Source: Rhizobacter sp.
GTDB taxonomy: Bacteria > Pseudomonadota > Gammaproteobacteria > Burkholderiales > Burkholderiaceae_C
Direction of reading: 5' to 3'
Length of the DNA stretch: 43,902 nt
Assembly (NCBI GenBank): GCA_025355745.1
Contig: JANXZA010000173.1
Coordinates: 1-43,902, forward strand
Notes under the pieces: generated by a model
The model's database searches: none
The model's input: the letters and a program-made list of their open reading frames with translations, nothing else
What the model was told of the DNA's origin: nothing
Translations under genes and position numbers: made by a program
Shown: positions 1-7,252 of the stretch, in pieces
How positions within the stretch are numbered: position 1 is the first letter of the stretch
Layout: each line of letters starts with the position of its first letter

Positions 1-496
1 GTTCTCCATGGGCAGGCGCTGGCGCTGGGCCGGCAGGCCGGCTGGCGGCTGACCGAGGGCACGGCGCACTTCAACCTCGGCCAGTGCGCGCTGGCGGGCG
101 CCGATGTCGCGGCCGCGCTGGCCTGTGCCGACGCGGCCTTCGAGGTGGCGCGGCAGATCGAGCAACGCACGATCATGGCGCGCAGTTTTCTGCTGCGTGC
201 CGATGCCTGTGAAGCCGCCGGCGACCGGCCCGCCGCACTGGCCGCATTCGAGGAAGGGCGCACGCGCTTCGAGGCGATCGACGCCGCGCCGCATGTCGCC
301 ATCACCTCCGTGCTGATCGCCGATCACTGCCGCCTGGCGGGCGACCTGCCACGCGCGGCGCCGCAGCTTGAAGCCTTGCACGCCGACTTGCAGGCCACGG
401 TGGCGCGCATTGCCGACGCGGCAGGCCTTTCTGGACACCGTGCAGGCGCATCGGGAGATCGTCGCGGCCTGGGCCGCGCAAGTGGCGCCGGGCTGA
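1..496 (+). CDS. 3' part of a TPR-like helical protein, apparently frameshifted
   Basis: The gene enters from the left edge in frame 1 and reads as alanine-rich paired helices (for example residues like LADAAFEVARQIEQRTIMA and LRADACEAAGDRPAALAAFEEG). This is the pattern of tetratricopeptide repeats in the C-terminal part of large ATPase-type regulators or TPR scaffolds. Near base 419 the sensible reading moves to frame 2, which continues as RQAFLDTVQAHREIVAAW and stops with TGA at 494-496. Frame 1 instead becomes low-quality Gly/Arg/Pro sequence. One base missing, or two extra, around 410-421 would restore a continuous ORF. It could be a sequencing error or a real C-terminal frameshift. The N-terminal domains lie outside the window, so the full function is unknown. 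Confidence 0.55.
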
Positions 497-498
497 GG

Positions 499-537
499 GG
501 TGTCGGACCGAGAGGTGTTGGACCGAGAGGTGTCGGG
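499..537 (+). repeat. 15-bp tandem repeat after the TPR gene
   Basis: The unit GGTGTYGGACCGAGA occurs at 499-513 and 514-528, followed by a partial third copy at 529-537. It lies between the stop of the TPR-like gene and the end of the convergent thioredoxin-like gene. No function is evident. Confidence 0.7.
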
Positions 538-565
538 CGTGCTCGCCAGATCCCTCGTTCGACGG

Positions 566-949
566 CTATCGGGCCGCCGCCCAGTCGCGCAACCGGCGCG
601 GCAAAGGTGCGGTGCCCGTATCGGCATCGTCACCCCCCGCCGCCGGCTTCAAGTCGCCGGCCAGCGCGCTGGCCACGAGCCGCGCCAGCGTCTGCGGTTG
701 CGGCGTGATCGGGCCGAGGAACAGCAGCGCGTCGCCGTGCGCGAGCAGCAGGGTCGGGAAGTTCTCGACGTCGATGCCGTCGATCAGTTCGGCGTCGTCT
801 TCGATGTCGATCCACAGTGGCTGCACCTGCGCGCCGAAGGCGGCGGCACAGGCCTCGAACACGGGCAGGTAGTCGCGGCAGGTGTCGCACCACGCCGCGC
901 ACAGGCAGGCCATCAGCAGCGGTGGCGGCGCAGGTGAGGAAGGAGGCAT
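566..949 (-). CDS. Thioredoxin-family protein
   Basis: A 127-residue protein with a thioredoxin fold signature. The active site WCDTC has cysteines at about 21 and 24, a WIDIED strand follows, and the cis-proline loop is NFPT. This predicts a thiol-disulfide oxidoreductase. There is no clear signal peptide, only a short Pro/Ser-rich N-terminus, so a cytoplasmic location is likely. The ATG at 949 was chosen because the longer upstream frame overlaps the sigma factor gene and is shadow sequence. It starts 37 bp after the sigma factor stop on the same strand, so co-transcription is likely. The pairing suggests a redox-linked role for the sigma factor, which is inference. Confidence 0.8.
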   Translation of the reverse strand: MPPSSPAPPPLLMACLCAAWCDTCRDYLPVFEACAAAFGAQVQPLWIDIEDDAELIDGIDVENFPTLLLAHGDALLFLGPITPQPQTLARLVASALAGDLKPAAGGDDADTGTAPLPRRLRDWAAAR

Positions 950-986
950 CGGCTCAGTGTAGGGGCCTGCCGGGCGCCCGGCGCGC

Positions 987-1544
987 TCAGGACAGCAGCT
1001 GCTTGCGCGCCCGGTGAATGCGCACGAACAGGTTGTCTTCGCTGATGCCCAGCGTGCGGCACACCGCGTCGGTCGATTGCTCTTCGAGCACGCGCAGCCG
1101 CATCGCGTCGCGCAGCCCCGCCGGCAGGGCCTCGATGCGTTGCAGCACGAGCGCCAGCAACTGGTGCTGCTCGGCGATCTGGTCGGGGCGCGGGCGCGGG
1201 CATTCGATCGCCAGCGCGACGTGTTCGTCCCCGTCATCGTCGTGGTCGTCGAGCGAATCGGTGCCGGCGCTGCGGCGGATCGAATCGACGATCTTGTGCT
1301 TCAGCACCGCCGTCAACCACGAGCGCAGCGCCGAGCGGCCGGCGAACACGGCGCGGCCCGACAGCACCGCCTCGAACACATCGTGGACCGCGTCCTCGGC
1401 CAGCAGCGGGTCGCGCAGCTTGCGCTGGGCGAAGCGCACCAGGTAGCTGCGCTGCGCCACCATCTCGGCCCAGCAGACGCCGCTGGCGGGGGCGGGCTGG
1501 AGGGCGCCGGTGGTGACGGTGGCGGTGGCGGTGGCGGTGTCCAT
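987..1544 (-). CDS. ECF-type RNA polymerase sigma-70 factor
   Basis: A 185-residue group IV sigma factor. Region 2 is visible around LRDPLLAEDAVHDVFEAVL and LRSWLTAVLKHKIVDSIRR (promoter -10 recognition and core binding). Region 4 is at the C-terminus, with LPAGLRDAMRLRVLEEQST followed by the helix-turn-helix LGISEDNLFVRIHRARKQL (-35 recognition). The linker is acidic (DDHDDDGDE). The N-terminus holds a Thr-Ala-Thr-Ala-Thr stretch. The gene is divergent from the two-component pair and followed by a thioredoxin-like gene. No zinc-finger anti-sigma gene accompanies it, which is unusual for the class. Its target promoters are unknown. Confidence 0.9.
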   Translation of the reverse strand: MDTATATATVTTGALQPAPASGVCWAEMVAQRSYLVRFAQRKLRDPLLAEDAVHDVFEAVLSGRAVFAGRSALRSWLTAVLKHKIVDSIRRSAGTDSLDDHDDDGDEHVALAIECPRPRPDQIAEQHQLLALVLQRIEALPAGLRDAMRLRVLEEQSTDAVCRTLGISEDNLFVRIHRARKQLLS

Positions 1545-1709
1545 GCGGTGGGCCTCAGCGGTTGTCGGTACATGAACTTTGGCCGCCGCACCTCACGCCC
1601 GCCTCACCGAAGCTCACAGGACCATCACAATTGCGTCAAGGGGTCGAACGCCGCTGGCGTAAGAACCGGTGCCGCCACATCGACCCACTCTTTTGCCTTC
1701 ACGTCGTCA

Positions 1710-2447
1710 ATGTCACCCGCCCACATCCTCGTCGCCGAAGACCAGACCGACATCCGCGACCTGCTGGTGATGAACCTGCGCAGCGCCGGCTATGAAGTCA
1801 CCGCCGTGGGCGACGGCGAGCAGGCGCTGGCACGCCACGCCGAGCGCGCCGCCGACCTGCTGATCCTCGACCTGATGATGCCGCGTGTCGACGGCCTGGA
1901 GGTCTGCAAGGCGCTGCGCTCGAAGGGCAGTGCCACGCCGATCCTGATGCTCACCGCCAAGTCGACCGAGCTCGACCGCGTGCTCGGCCTGGAGCTGGGC
2001 GCGGACGACTATTTGACCAAGCCGTTCTCGCTCGCCGAGCTGTTGGCGCGGGTCAAGGCGCTGCTGCGCCGTGCGGCGCTGCTGGCGGCGGCCCAGGTGA
2101 ATGCGCAAGCGAGTGCGCAGGCGGCCGGACAAAAAGGCGCGGCCGCGATCCACAACGGCGAGCTGGAAATCCTGCCGTCCAAGCGTCAGGTGCGCTGCCG
2201 TGGCGAGCTGATCGATTTCACCGCGCTCGAGTTCGAGCTGCTGCTGCATTTCGCCTCGCACCCCGGCCATGTGTTCTCGCGCTCGCAGTTGCTGACGGCT
2301 GTGTGGGGCTACACGCACGATGGCTATGAGCACACCGTCACGACCCACATCAACCGCCTGCGCGCCAAGCTCGAAGCCGACCCGCTGCGCCCGGTGCTGA
2401 TCCTGACCGCGCGCGGCGCGGGCTACAAGATGCGCGATGTGGTGTGA
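1710..2447 (+). CDS. OmpR/PhoB-family response regulator
   Basis: A 245-residue two-component response regulator. The receiver domain (about 5-120) has the acidic pocket E10/D11, phospho-acceptor D54 in LILDLMMP, T82 and K104 in YLTKPF. An Ala/Gln-rich linker (about 126-147) leads to a winged-helix effector domain (about 150-243) with the typical end THINRLRAKLE and LTARGAGYKM. The ATG at 1710 was chosen because the longer upstream frame runs opposite the sigma factor gene and is not domain-like. Only 18 bp separate the stop from the histidine kinase ATG, so the two form an operon. It presumably binds DNA as a phosphorylated dimer. The regulon is unknown. Confidence 0.93.
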   Translation: MSPAHILVAEDQTDIRDLLVMNLRSAGYEVTAVGDGEQALARHAERAADLLILDLMMPRVDGLEVCKALRSKGSATPILMLTAKSTELDRVLGLELGADDYLTKPFSLAELLARVKALLRRAALLAAAQVNAQASAQAAGQKGAAAIHNGELEILPSKRQVRCRGELIDFTALEFELLLHFASHPGHVFSRSQLLTAVWGYTHDGYEHTVTTHINRLRAKLEADPLRPVLILTARGAGYKMRDVV

Positions 2448-2465
2448 GCGCCGGGTGACGCGGCG

Positions 2466-4082
2466 ATGACCGTCCGCCTCAAGCTCGCGCTGACAGTCTT
2501 CGCCACCGGCCTGCTGACCGCGCTGCTGGTGATCGCCGCGGTGGTCTACGCGTTTCAGCGCTTCGAGCACGAAACCGCCTACCGCCGCGGCACGGCCTTC
2601 CTGCAGCGCGTGGTGGCCAACTACGACGACTTGTTCGCGCTCTACGAACGCCGGCCGGACGAATTCGAGACCTGGCTGCGCAACATGGTGCTGTTCGAGC
2701 CCGACACCCAGCTCTACCTGCTCGACCCGGCCGGCACCGTGCTCGTGTGCAGCGGCAAGCCGATGCCGCCCGGCTTCAAGGTCGCGCTCGCGCCGGTGCT
2801 GCAGGCGGTGGGCCAGCCCGGCGCGGCCTATGTGATGGGCGACGACCCGGAACGCATGGACGCCGACGCGGTGGTGGCGGTGCAGGCCGTGCGCCGGCCG
2901 GCGATCCGCAATGCCGATCCGGTGGCCGGCTACCTGTACCTGGTGCTGCACACCGAGCGACTGCCCGAAGGCCGCTGGGCCGCGCTGCGCATGAGCGCCA
3001 CCCGGCCTGCGCTGTGGCTGATCGGCGCAGTGGTGGCGCTGACCACCTTGCTGGCGGTGCTCATCATCGCGGCGGTGACGCGGCCGCTGCGCCGCCTGAC
3101 CGAGGCGGTGGCGACGATCTCGCAGCGCGGCCTGGACGAGAGCATAAGCACCGCCAAGACCTTGCTGCCGGCGCGCACCCGCGACGAATTCGGCCAGCTT
3201 ACCGGCGCGTTCGAAATGATGCTCGACATCAGCCTGCGCCAGTGGAAGGAGCTGCGCCGGCTCGACCACTTTCGCCGCGAAGGCGTGAGCAACTTATCGC
3301 ACGATTTGCGTTCGCCGTTGACTGCCACGGTGGCCTGCCTGGAGACGCTGGAAGGGCGCTGGGCTGCCCCGGCCGCCCCAGCCACCGAGGAGGGCGCGGC
3401 GCAGTTTGAACACCCGCACGGCGATGACCGCCGCCTGATCGAGATCGCGCTGCGCAACACGCGCAACGCGGCGCGCCTGGTGCAGTCGCTCGGCGACCTG
3501 GCCAAGCTTGACGAGCCCGAGTTCAGGCTGCGCACCGAGGTGGTCGACGCCGGTGAATTGCTCGACGACATCTGCATCCGCTTCGCCGACCGTGCGCTCA
3601 CTCAGGGCGTTAGCCTGCAGGCTGACCATGGCGCCGAAGCGCTTGGCGCGGAGTCCGCCGAAGCGCTTGGCGCGGAGTCTGCTAGAGCCCTTGGCGCCCC
3701 GCCCTTCGCCAGGCTCGATGTCGAGCTGTTCGAACGCGCCATCGCCAACCTGGTGGACAACGCTTTGAAGTTTTGTGCGCCCGGCGCCCGCATCAGGCTC
3801 GAAGCCCGGCGGGTGGATGCGCGGGTCCAGGTCAGCGTGTCCGACACCGGCCCCGGCATTGCCGCCGCCGATCTGCCGCACCTGTTCGACCGCTTCTACC
3901 AGAGCCGCCACAGCGTCGCGCCGGCCACCGGCGAAGGCGGCAAGGGCCTGGGCCTGGCGATCGTCAAGCGCATCGCCGAGCTGCACGGCGGCAGCGTCGC
4001 CGTGACGAGTGCGCCGGGTGCGGGAACCCAGGTGGTGTTGTCGGTGCCGGCCGCCGACGTCACGCCAGCTCGCCCGCCCTGA
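2466..4082 (+). CDS. Membrane sensor histidine kinase
   Basis: A 538-residue cognate kinase of the preceding response regulator. The order is TM1 (about 7-30), a periplasmic sensor region (about 31-180), TM2 (about 181-204), a HAMP-like linker, then the DHp domain with H279 in SHDLRSPLT. The ATPase domain follows, with the N box (NLVDNALKF, about 430), G1 DTGPGI (about 461) and G2 GKGLGLAIV (about 492). Between DHp and ATPase core an in-frame 24-bp tandem repeat encodes EALGAESA-type units (about 391-411), a segment not expected of the fold. Sensor specificity cannot be read from sequence. The stop is followed by a structured intergenic region with a terminator. Confidence 0.93.
   Translation: MTVRLKLALTVFATGLLTALLVIAAVVYAFQRFEHETAYRRGTAFLQRVVANYDDLFALYERRPDEFETWLRNMVLFEPDTQLYLLDPAGTVLVCSGKPMPPGFKVALAPVLQAVGQPGAAYVMGDDPERMDADAVVAVQAVRRPAIRNADPVAGYLYLVLHTERLPEGRWAALRMSATRPALWLIGAVVALTTLLAVLIIAAVTRPLRRLTEAVATISQRGLDESISTAKTLLPARTRDEFGQLTGAFEMMLDISLRQWKELRRLDHFRREGVSNLSHDLRSPLTATVACLETLEGRWAAPAAPATEEGAAQFEHPHGDDRRLIEIALRNTRNAARLVQSLGDLAKLDEPEFRLRTEVVDAGELLDDICIRFADRALTQGVSLQADHGAEALGAESAEALGAESARALGAPPFARLDVELFERAIANLVDNALKFCAPGARIRLEARRVDARVQVSVSDTGPGIAAADLPHLFDRFYQSRHSVAPATGEGGKGLGLAIVKRIAELHGGSVAVTSAPGAGTQVVLSVPAADVTPARPP
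3636..3697 (+). repeat. 24-bp in-frame tandem repeat inside the histidine kinase
   Basis: GAAGCGCTTGGCGCGGAG starts at 3636 and recurs exactly 24 bp later at 3660. A third, diverged unit starts at 3684 (AGAGCCCTTGGCGC). The period is a multiple of three, so copy-number change would keep the reading frame. Confidence 0.85.
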
Positions 4083-4297
4083 CTCGGGGTAAGCCCCAGG
4101 CGCGGATCGAGTGCACGCGCCTACAGTCTCGCCACTCGCGGCGGGCACCGGCAAGGTGCCGCGCAGGACGGGGCTGAGGAGACAAGGCAGGCACCCCACA
4201 GCCCCGGCTGTTGGAGGCAGACGAAAGTACAGGCGCCATCAAGGGCCGAAGCAAAAAGTCGAGGGGCGTCAGGGCTGATCTGACGCCCTTTCGTTTT
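4083..4297 (+). ncRNA. Candidate structured RNA (sRNA or 3' UTR)
   Basis: This stretch between the histidine kinase stop and the convergent diguanylate cyclase has no credible ORF but several inverted repeats. They are GGGG/CCCC at 4086-4098, GGCACC-GGCAA-GGTGCC at 4144-4160, GGGGCTG/CAGCCCC at 4171-4177 and 4199-4205, then a strong intrinsic terminator at 4264-4297. It could be the structured 3' UTR of the two-component operon or an independent small RNA. TACAGT at 4122-4127 could be a -10 box but lacks a convincing -35. I do not recognise a known riboswitch, 6S, SRP or RNase P core. Confidence 0.35.
4264..4297 (+). terminator. Intrinsic terminator
   Basis: A perfect 9-bp stem GGGCGTCAG / CTGACGCCC (4264-4272 with 4280-4288) has a 7-nt loop and is followed by TTTCGTTTT. 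This is a textbook Rho-independent terminator for plus-strand transcription leaving the two-component operon. On the minus strand a T-run lies about 6 nt past the stem, so it may also work weakly for the convergent gene. Confidence 0.85.
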
Positions 4298-4347
4298 GTG
4301 CCTGTATCTTGGCCTCGTCCTTGGTTTCGCCGCGGGGTCGGCCGCGT

Positions 4348-6087
4348 TCACTCGGACGCGGCCCAGCGCACCCGGTCCTTGCCGTCGTGCTTGGCGCGGT
4401 AGAGCTGGGTGTCGGCGTCGGCCAGCAGGCGCTCGATGCTGGCCGGCGTGTCGGCGACGCCGATCGACATCGTCACCACCAGGCCGTCGCGAACGCTGGC
4501 CCAGTCGTGCGCCGCGATGGCTTCGCGCAGCGCCTCGCAGCTGCGCGCAGCGAGTGCGGCGTCGGTCTCGAGGAAGGCGATGCAGAACTCTTCGCCGCCG
4601 TAGCGCGCCACCAGATCGGTGCCGCGGCAGCGCTCGCGCAGGATCGCCGCAACCTGCTTCAACACCGCGTCGCCCACCGTGTGGCCGAAGCGGTCGTTGA
4701 TGCGCTTGAAGTCGTCGAGGTCGCACAGCGCCGCCGACAGCGGCGTGGCGCGGCGCCGCGCACGGGCCAGCTCCACGCTCAGGTGCTCGTCGAGCCAGCG
4801 CCGGTTCGCCAGCCCGGTCAGCGCGTCGGTGCGGCTCTGCTCGGCCAGGCGCAGCACCAGCAGGCTCTTCTCTTCGTCGGCCGCAAGCAGGGCCGCGTGC
4901 AAGGCCTTCAGCTCATCGTGGGCACGGGCGATTTCCATGTGCTTGAGCCGGTGCAGCTCGGCGGTGTGGCGCGCATCGGCGACTTCAAGCTGAACCCGCA
5001 ACGCGCTCACCTGGCGGGCGGAGTCGGCGTTGAACTGGGCCCGCTCGGCGGCGTGATAGGCCTCATGGTGGTGCAAGGCTGCCGCCGCCCGGCCGGCCGC
5101 CTTGTGCAAGGCGCTCAGCGCCAGGTGGGCCCGCGCTGCATGGTTGCGCCCGCCGGTCAGTTCGGTCAGGGCCAGCGCGCGTTCCAGCGCCGCCTGTGCG
5201 GCAGCGCTTTCACCGGCGGCCAGCAGCAACCGGCCATGGACGACGTGGGCATTCGTCTCACCGTCCCGGAAGCCGCTCGCGGCCAGTTGCGGGATCGCGG
5301 CTTCGAGCACGCGCCGGCCCGCGTCGAGCCGGCCCAGCAGCAGCAGCGGCTCGGCCAGGTTGGAGCGCAGCACGGCGGCCGTGCTGGCATTGCCGAACCC
5401 TTCGGCCAGCGCGAGCGCGCGTTCGAAGTGCGCCACCGAATCATCGTGGCGCTGCAGGTTCTTGCAGTTGATGCCCATGTTGTTGAGCACGCTGATGCAG
5501 GCCTCGTCGTCGTTCGCAGCCTCGAACAGCGCGAGCACCTGCTCGAAGTACCCGAGGCCGCCGGCAGCGTCACCGGCGCGTGAACAGGCCACGCCGACCG
5601 ACAGCATCGCGTCGGCCGCCAGCAGCGGCCGGTCGAGCCGGCGGGCGGCGTCGAGGGCGCGCTTGGCCCAGGCCAGCGCGTCGTCCGCCGCACCCAGCAA
5701 CTCGCAGCCGATCGACAGGGCGCGCAGGACGCGCGATTGCAGCGCAGCGTCGTCAGCCGGGGCAAGCGCCAGCGCCTGGTTCAAGGCCAGCATGCCCTCG
5801 GCATGCCGGCCGCCGTAGTGCAGCGCCAGGCCGCGCGCGCGCAAGGCCAGGGCGTGCCGGGGCGACGCTTCGACGCCACCCGGCGCCTCCTGCGACGGCA
5901 GGGCGGGCAGGCCGGCCAGTGCCTGTTCGGCGAGCGTCAGCGCCTGTGCCGGTGCCGACATCAACGCGGCCGCGGACTGTTCGAGCAGCGATTCGAACCG
6001 GGCCGCGCCGGGGTGTGGATCGGGGTGCGGATCGGCGGGCGGGCCGGCGGGCGGGTCGGCGTTCGGTTTCTGGACGGGTGACTGCAT
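4348..6087 (-). CDS. Diguanylate cyclase with N-terminal TPR domain
   Basis: A 579-residue protein. After a Pro/His/Asp-rich N-terminus (about 1-30), residues about 35-370 form TPR-like helical pairs (for example DDSVAHFERALALAEGFGNA). A coiled-coil-like linker (about 370-430) leads to a C-terminal GGDEF domain beginning SRTDALTGLANRRWLDEHL. The catalytic signature is YGGEEF with GGEEF at about 496-500, the form expected of active enzymes making cyclic di-GMP from two GTP. There is no transmembrane segment, so it is likely cytosolic with TPR-mediated sensing. It is divergent from the HDOD gene. A TACGCT box lies 7 nt upstream of the ATG, suggesting a very short or absent leader. Confidence 0.9.
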   Translation of the reverse strand: MQSPVQKPNADPPAGPPADPHPDPHPGAARFESLLEQSAAALMSAPAQALTLAEQALAGLPALPSQEAPGGVEASPRHALALRARGLALHYGGRHAEGMLALNQALALAPADDAALQSRVLRALSIGCELLGAADDALAWAKRALDAARRLDRPLLAADAMLSVGVACSRAGDAAGGLGYFEQVLALFEAANDDEACISVLNNMGINCKNLQRHDDSVAHFERALALAEGFGNASTAAVLRSNLAEPLLLLGRLDAGRRVLEAAIPQLAASGFRDGETNAHVVHGRLLLAAGESAAAQAALERALALTELTGGRNHAARAHLALSALHKAAGRAAAALHHHEAYHAAERAQFNADSARQVSALRVQLEVADARHTAELHRLKHMEIARAHDELKALHAALLAADEEKSLLVLRLAEQSRTDALTGLANRRWLDEHLSVELARARRRATPLSAALCDLDDFKRINDRFGHTVGDAVLKQVAAILRERCRGTDLVARYGGEEFCIAFLETDAALAARSCEALREAIAAHDWASVRDGLVVTMSIGVADTPASIERLLADADTQLYRAKHDGKDRVRWAASE

Positions 6088-6142
6088 CGCCGCAAGCGTA
6101 GCGCACCCTCGGCGCGGCGGCTGGCGATAGGACGGCGGCGGC

Positions 6143-6148
6143 TAACAT
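6143..6148 (+). promoter_or_regulatory. Possible -10 box for the HDOD gene
   Basis: TAACAT lies 48 nt upstream of the HDOD ATG in the 109-bp divergent region shared with the diguanylate cyclase gene. There is no recognisable -35, so this is a weak call. Confidence 0.3.
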
Positions 6149-6196
6149 CGGGCCAGCCCCTGCCGCCTCGACACCCTGTTGCCGGACCCGCCCACC

Positions 6197-7018
6197 ATGC
6201 CCGTAGACCCGCAACTCCGCTCGCTCAACATCGACATCCCGGCGCAGCCCGAGGCGCTGGTCAAGCTGTCGCTGCTGCTGGCCGACGACAACGTCAACCT
6301 GCAGGCGCTGAGTGCACTCGTCGCCTCCGACATGGCGCTGGCCTCGGCCGTGCTGAAGGCGGTCAACTCGTCGCTCTATGGCCTGCGCGGCCGGGTCCAG
6401 ACGGTGCAGCAGGCGATCACCCACCTGGGCACGCGCGAGGTCGCGGCGATCACCTTCGAGATGGGGCTGCGCGCGGTCTTTCCGCAGGCGCCCGAGCTGA
6501 CGCCGATCTGGGAGCGCGCCAGCGTGCGCGGCCTGTTGATGGGGCGCATCGGCCAGGCCATCGACGTCGACCCGTGGGCCGCCCATTCGGCCGGCCTGTT
6601 TGAGGAGTGCGGCAAGGCGGTGTTGTTCCGCCACGCCCGCGACCGCTACCGCGCGCTGCTCGCGCAGGCGCCGATCGATGAAGATCTGGTGCTGCTCGAA
6701 CACGCCGAGTTCGGCGTCAGCCACGATGCACTCGGCGCGGCACTGTGCGAGAGCTGGGGCCTGGCCGCGAACGCGGTGGCCAGCGTGCGCTTCCATGTCA
6801 TCGTCAACGCCACCGGCGAGCTGCCGATGCAGTTGCAGCGCCGCTCGATCTGCGCCCTGTCGGCGCTCGCGCACGCGCTGATGACCGACCCCGACACGCT
6901 CGATGCAGTGGCCGAGAAAGTCGCTCCGCAGGCCGACCTCGACACCGTCCTGGTGCTGCGCGGCGCGCGCCGCGTGAAGGAACAGATCGAGGCGGCTGCG
7001 GAGCGGGGCAGCGGTTGA
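6197..7018 (+). CDS. HDOD-domain protein
   Basis: A 273-residue protein that is essentially one HDOD domain, a non-enzymatic relative of HD phosphohydrolases. Diagnostic stretches are ALVASDMALASAVLKAVNSS, QTVQQAITHLGTREVAAI, and the later WAAHSAGLFEECGKAVL and EHAEFGVSHDALGAALCESW. The family serves in signalling, often beside c-di-GMP proteins, usually without hydrolase activity. The ATG at 6197 was chosen over an upstream TTG at 6179. The divergent TPR-GGDEF neighbour supports a link to second-messenger control, but the actual partner is unknown. The gene ends 13 bp before the first copy of the inverted-repeat element. Confidence 0.88.
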   Translation: MPVDPQLRSLNIDIPAQPEALVKLSLLLADDNVNLQALSALVASDMALASAVLKAVNSSLYGLRGRVQTVQQAITHLGTREVAAITFEMGLRAVFPQAPELTPIWERASVRGLLMGRIGQAIDVDPWAAHSAGLFEECGKAVLFRHARDRYRALLAQAPIDEDLVLLEHAEFGVSHDALGAALCESWGLAANAVASVRFHVIVNATGELPMQLQRRSICALSALAHALMTDPDTLDAVAEKVAPQADLDTVLVLRGARRVKEQIEAAAERGSG

Positions 7019-7031
7019 TTCTGAAGAGATC

Positions 7032-7146
7032 AACTCACGCACCGCAGAGGCGCAGAGAACGCGGAGGTAACGCAGAGTCGAGACAAGAATATTGTTGAAT
7101 TTCTCTGCGATCCTCCGCGTTCTCTGCGCCTCTGCGGTGGTGAGTT
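7032..7146. repeat. Dispersed inverted-repeat element, copy 1
   Basis: Two near-perfect arms of about 45 bp (7032-7077 and 7103-7146) with cores like ACCGCAGAGGCGCAGAGAAC and its complement flank an AT-richer 25-bp centre. The whole could fold as one long hairpin. It matches copies at 8987-9094 and 23796-23917. There is no ORF and no terminal duplication I can define. It is MITE-like or REP-like, and similar GCAGAGGCGCAGAGA repeats are known to me from many environmental genomes. Confidence 0.85.
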
Positions 7147-7252
7147 CCACATTTGAATTCCCCCGCGCTTCCCGGTAGTTCCGCTATTGGCCGGCCGGCT
7201 GCGATGCCCTACCGTGCGCCTTGGCCTGAAACCACCTTGAAGGAAACGCGCG

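Noticed and set aside
1014-1709. A 5' extension of the response regulator
   Set aside because: It runs antisense to the ECF sigma gene and is not receiver-domain sequence; the receiver begins at the ATG at 1710.
4083-4297. Cyclic di-GMP (GEMM) riboswitch near the diguanylate cyclase
   Set aside because: Wrong orientation and position for that gene, and the GEMM core motifs are not visible.
7032-7146. CRISPR array or single CRISPR repeats
   Set aside because: The three copies are long inverted repeats dispersed over 17 kb, not regularly spaced direct repeats, and there are no cas genes.
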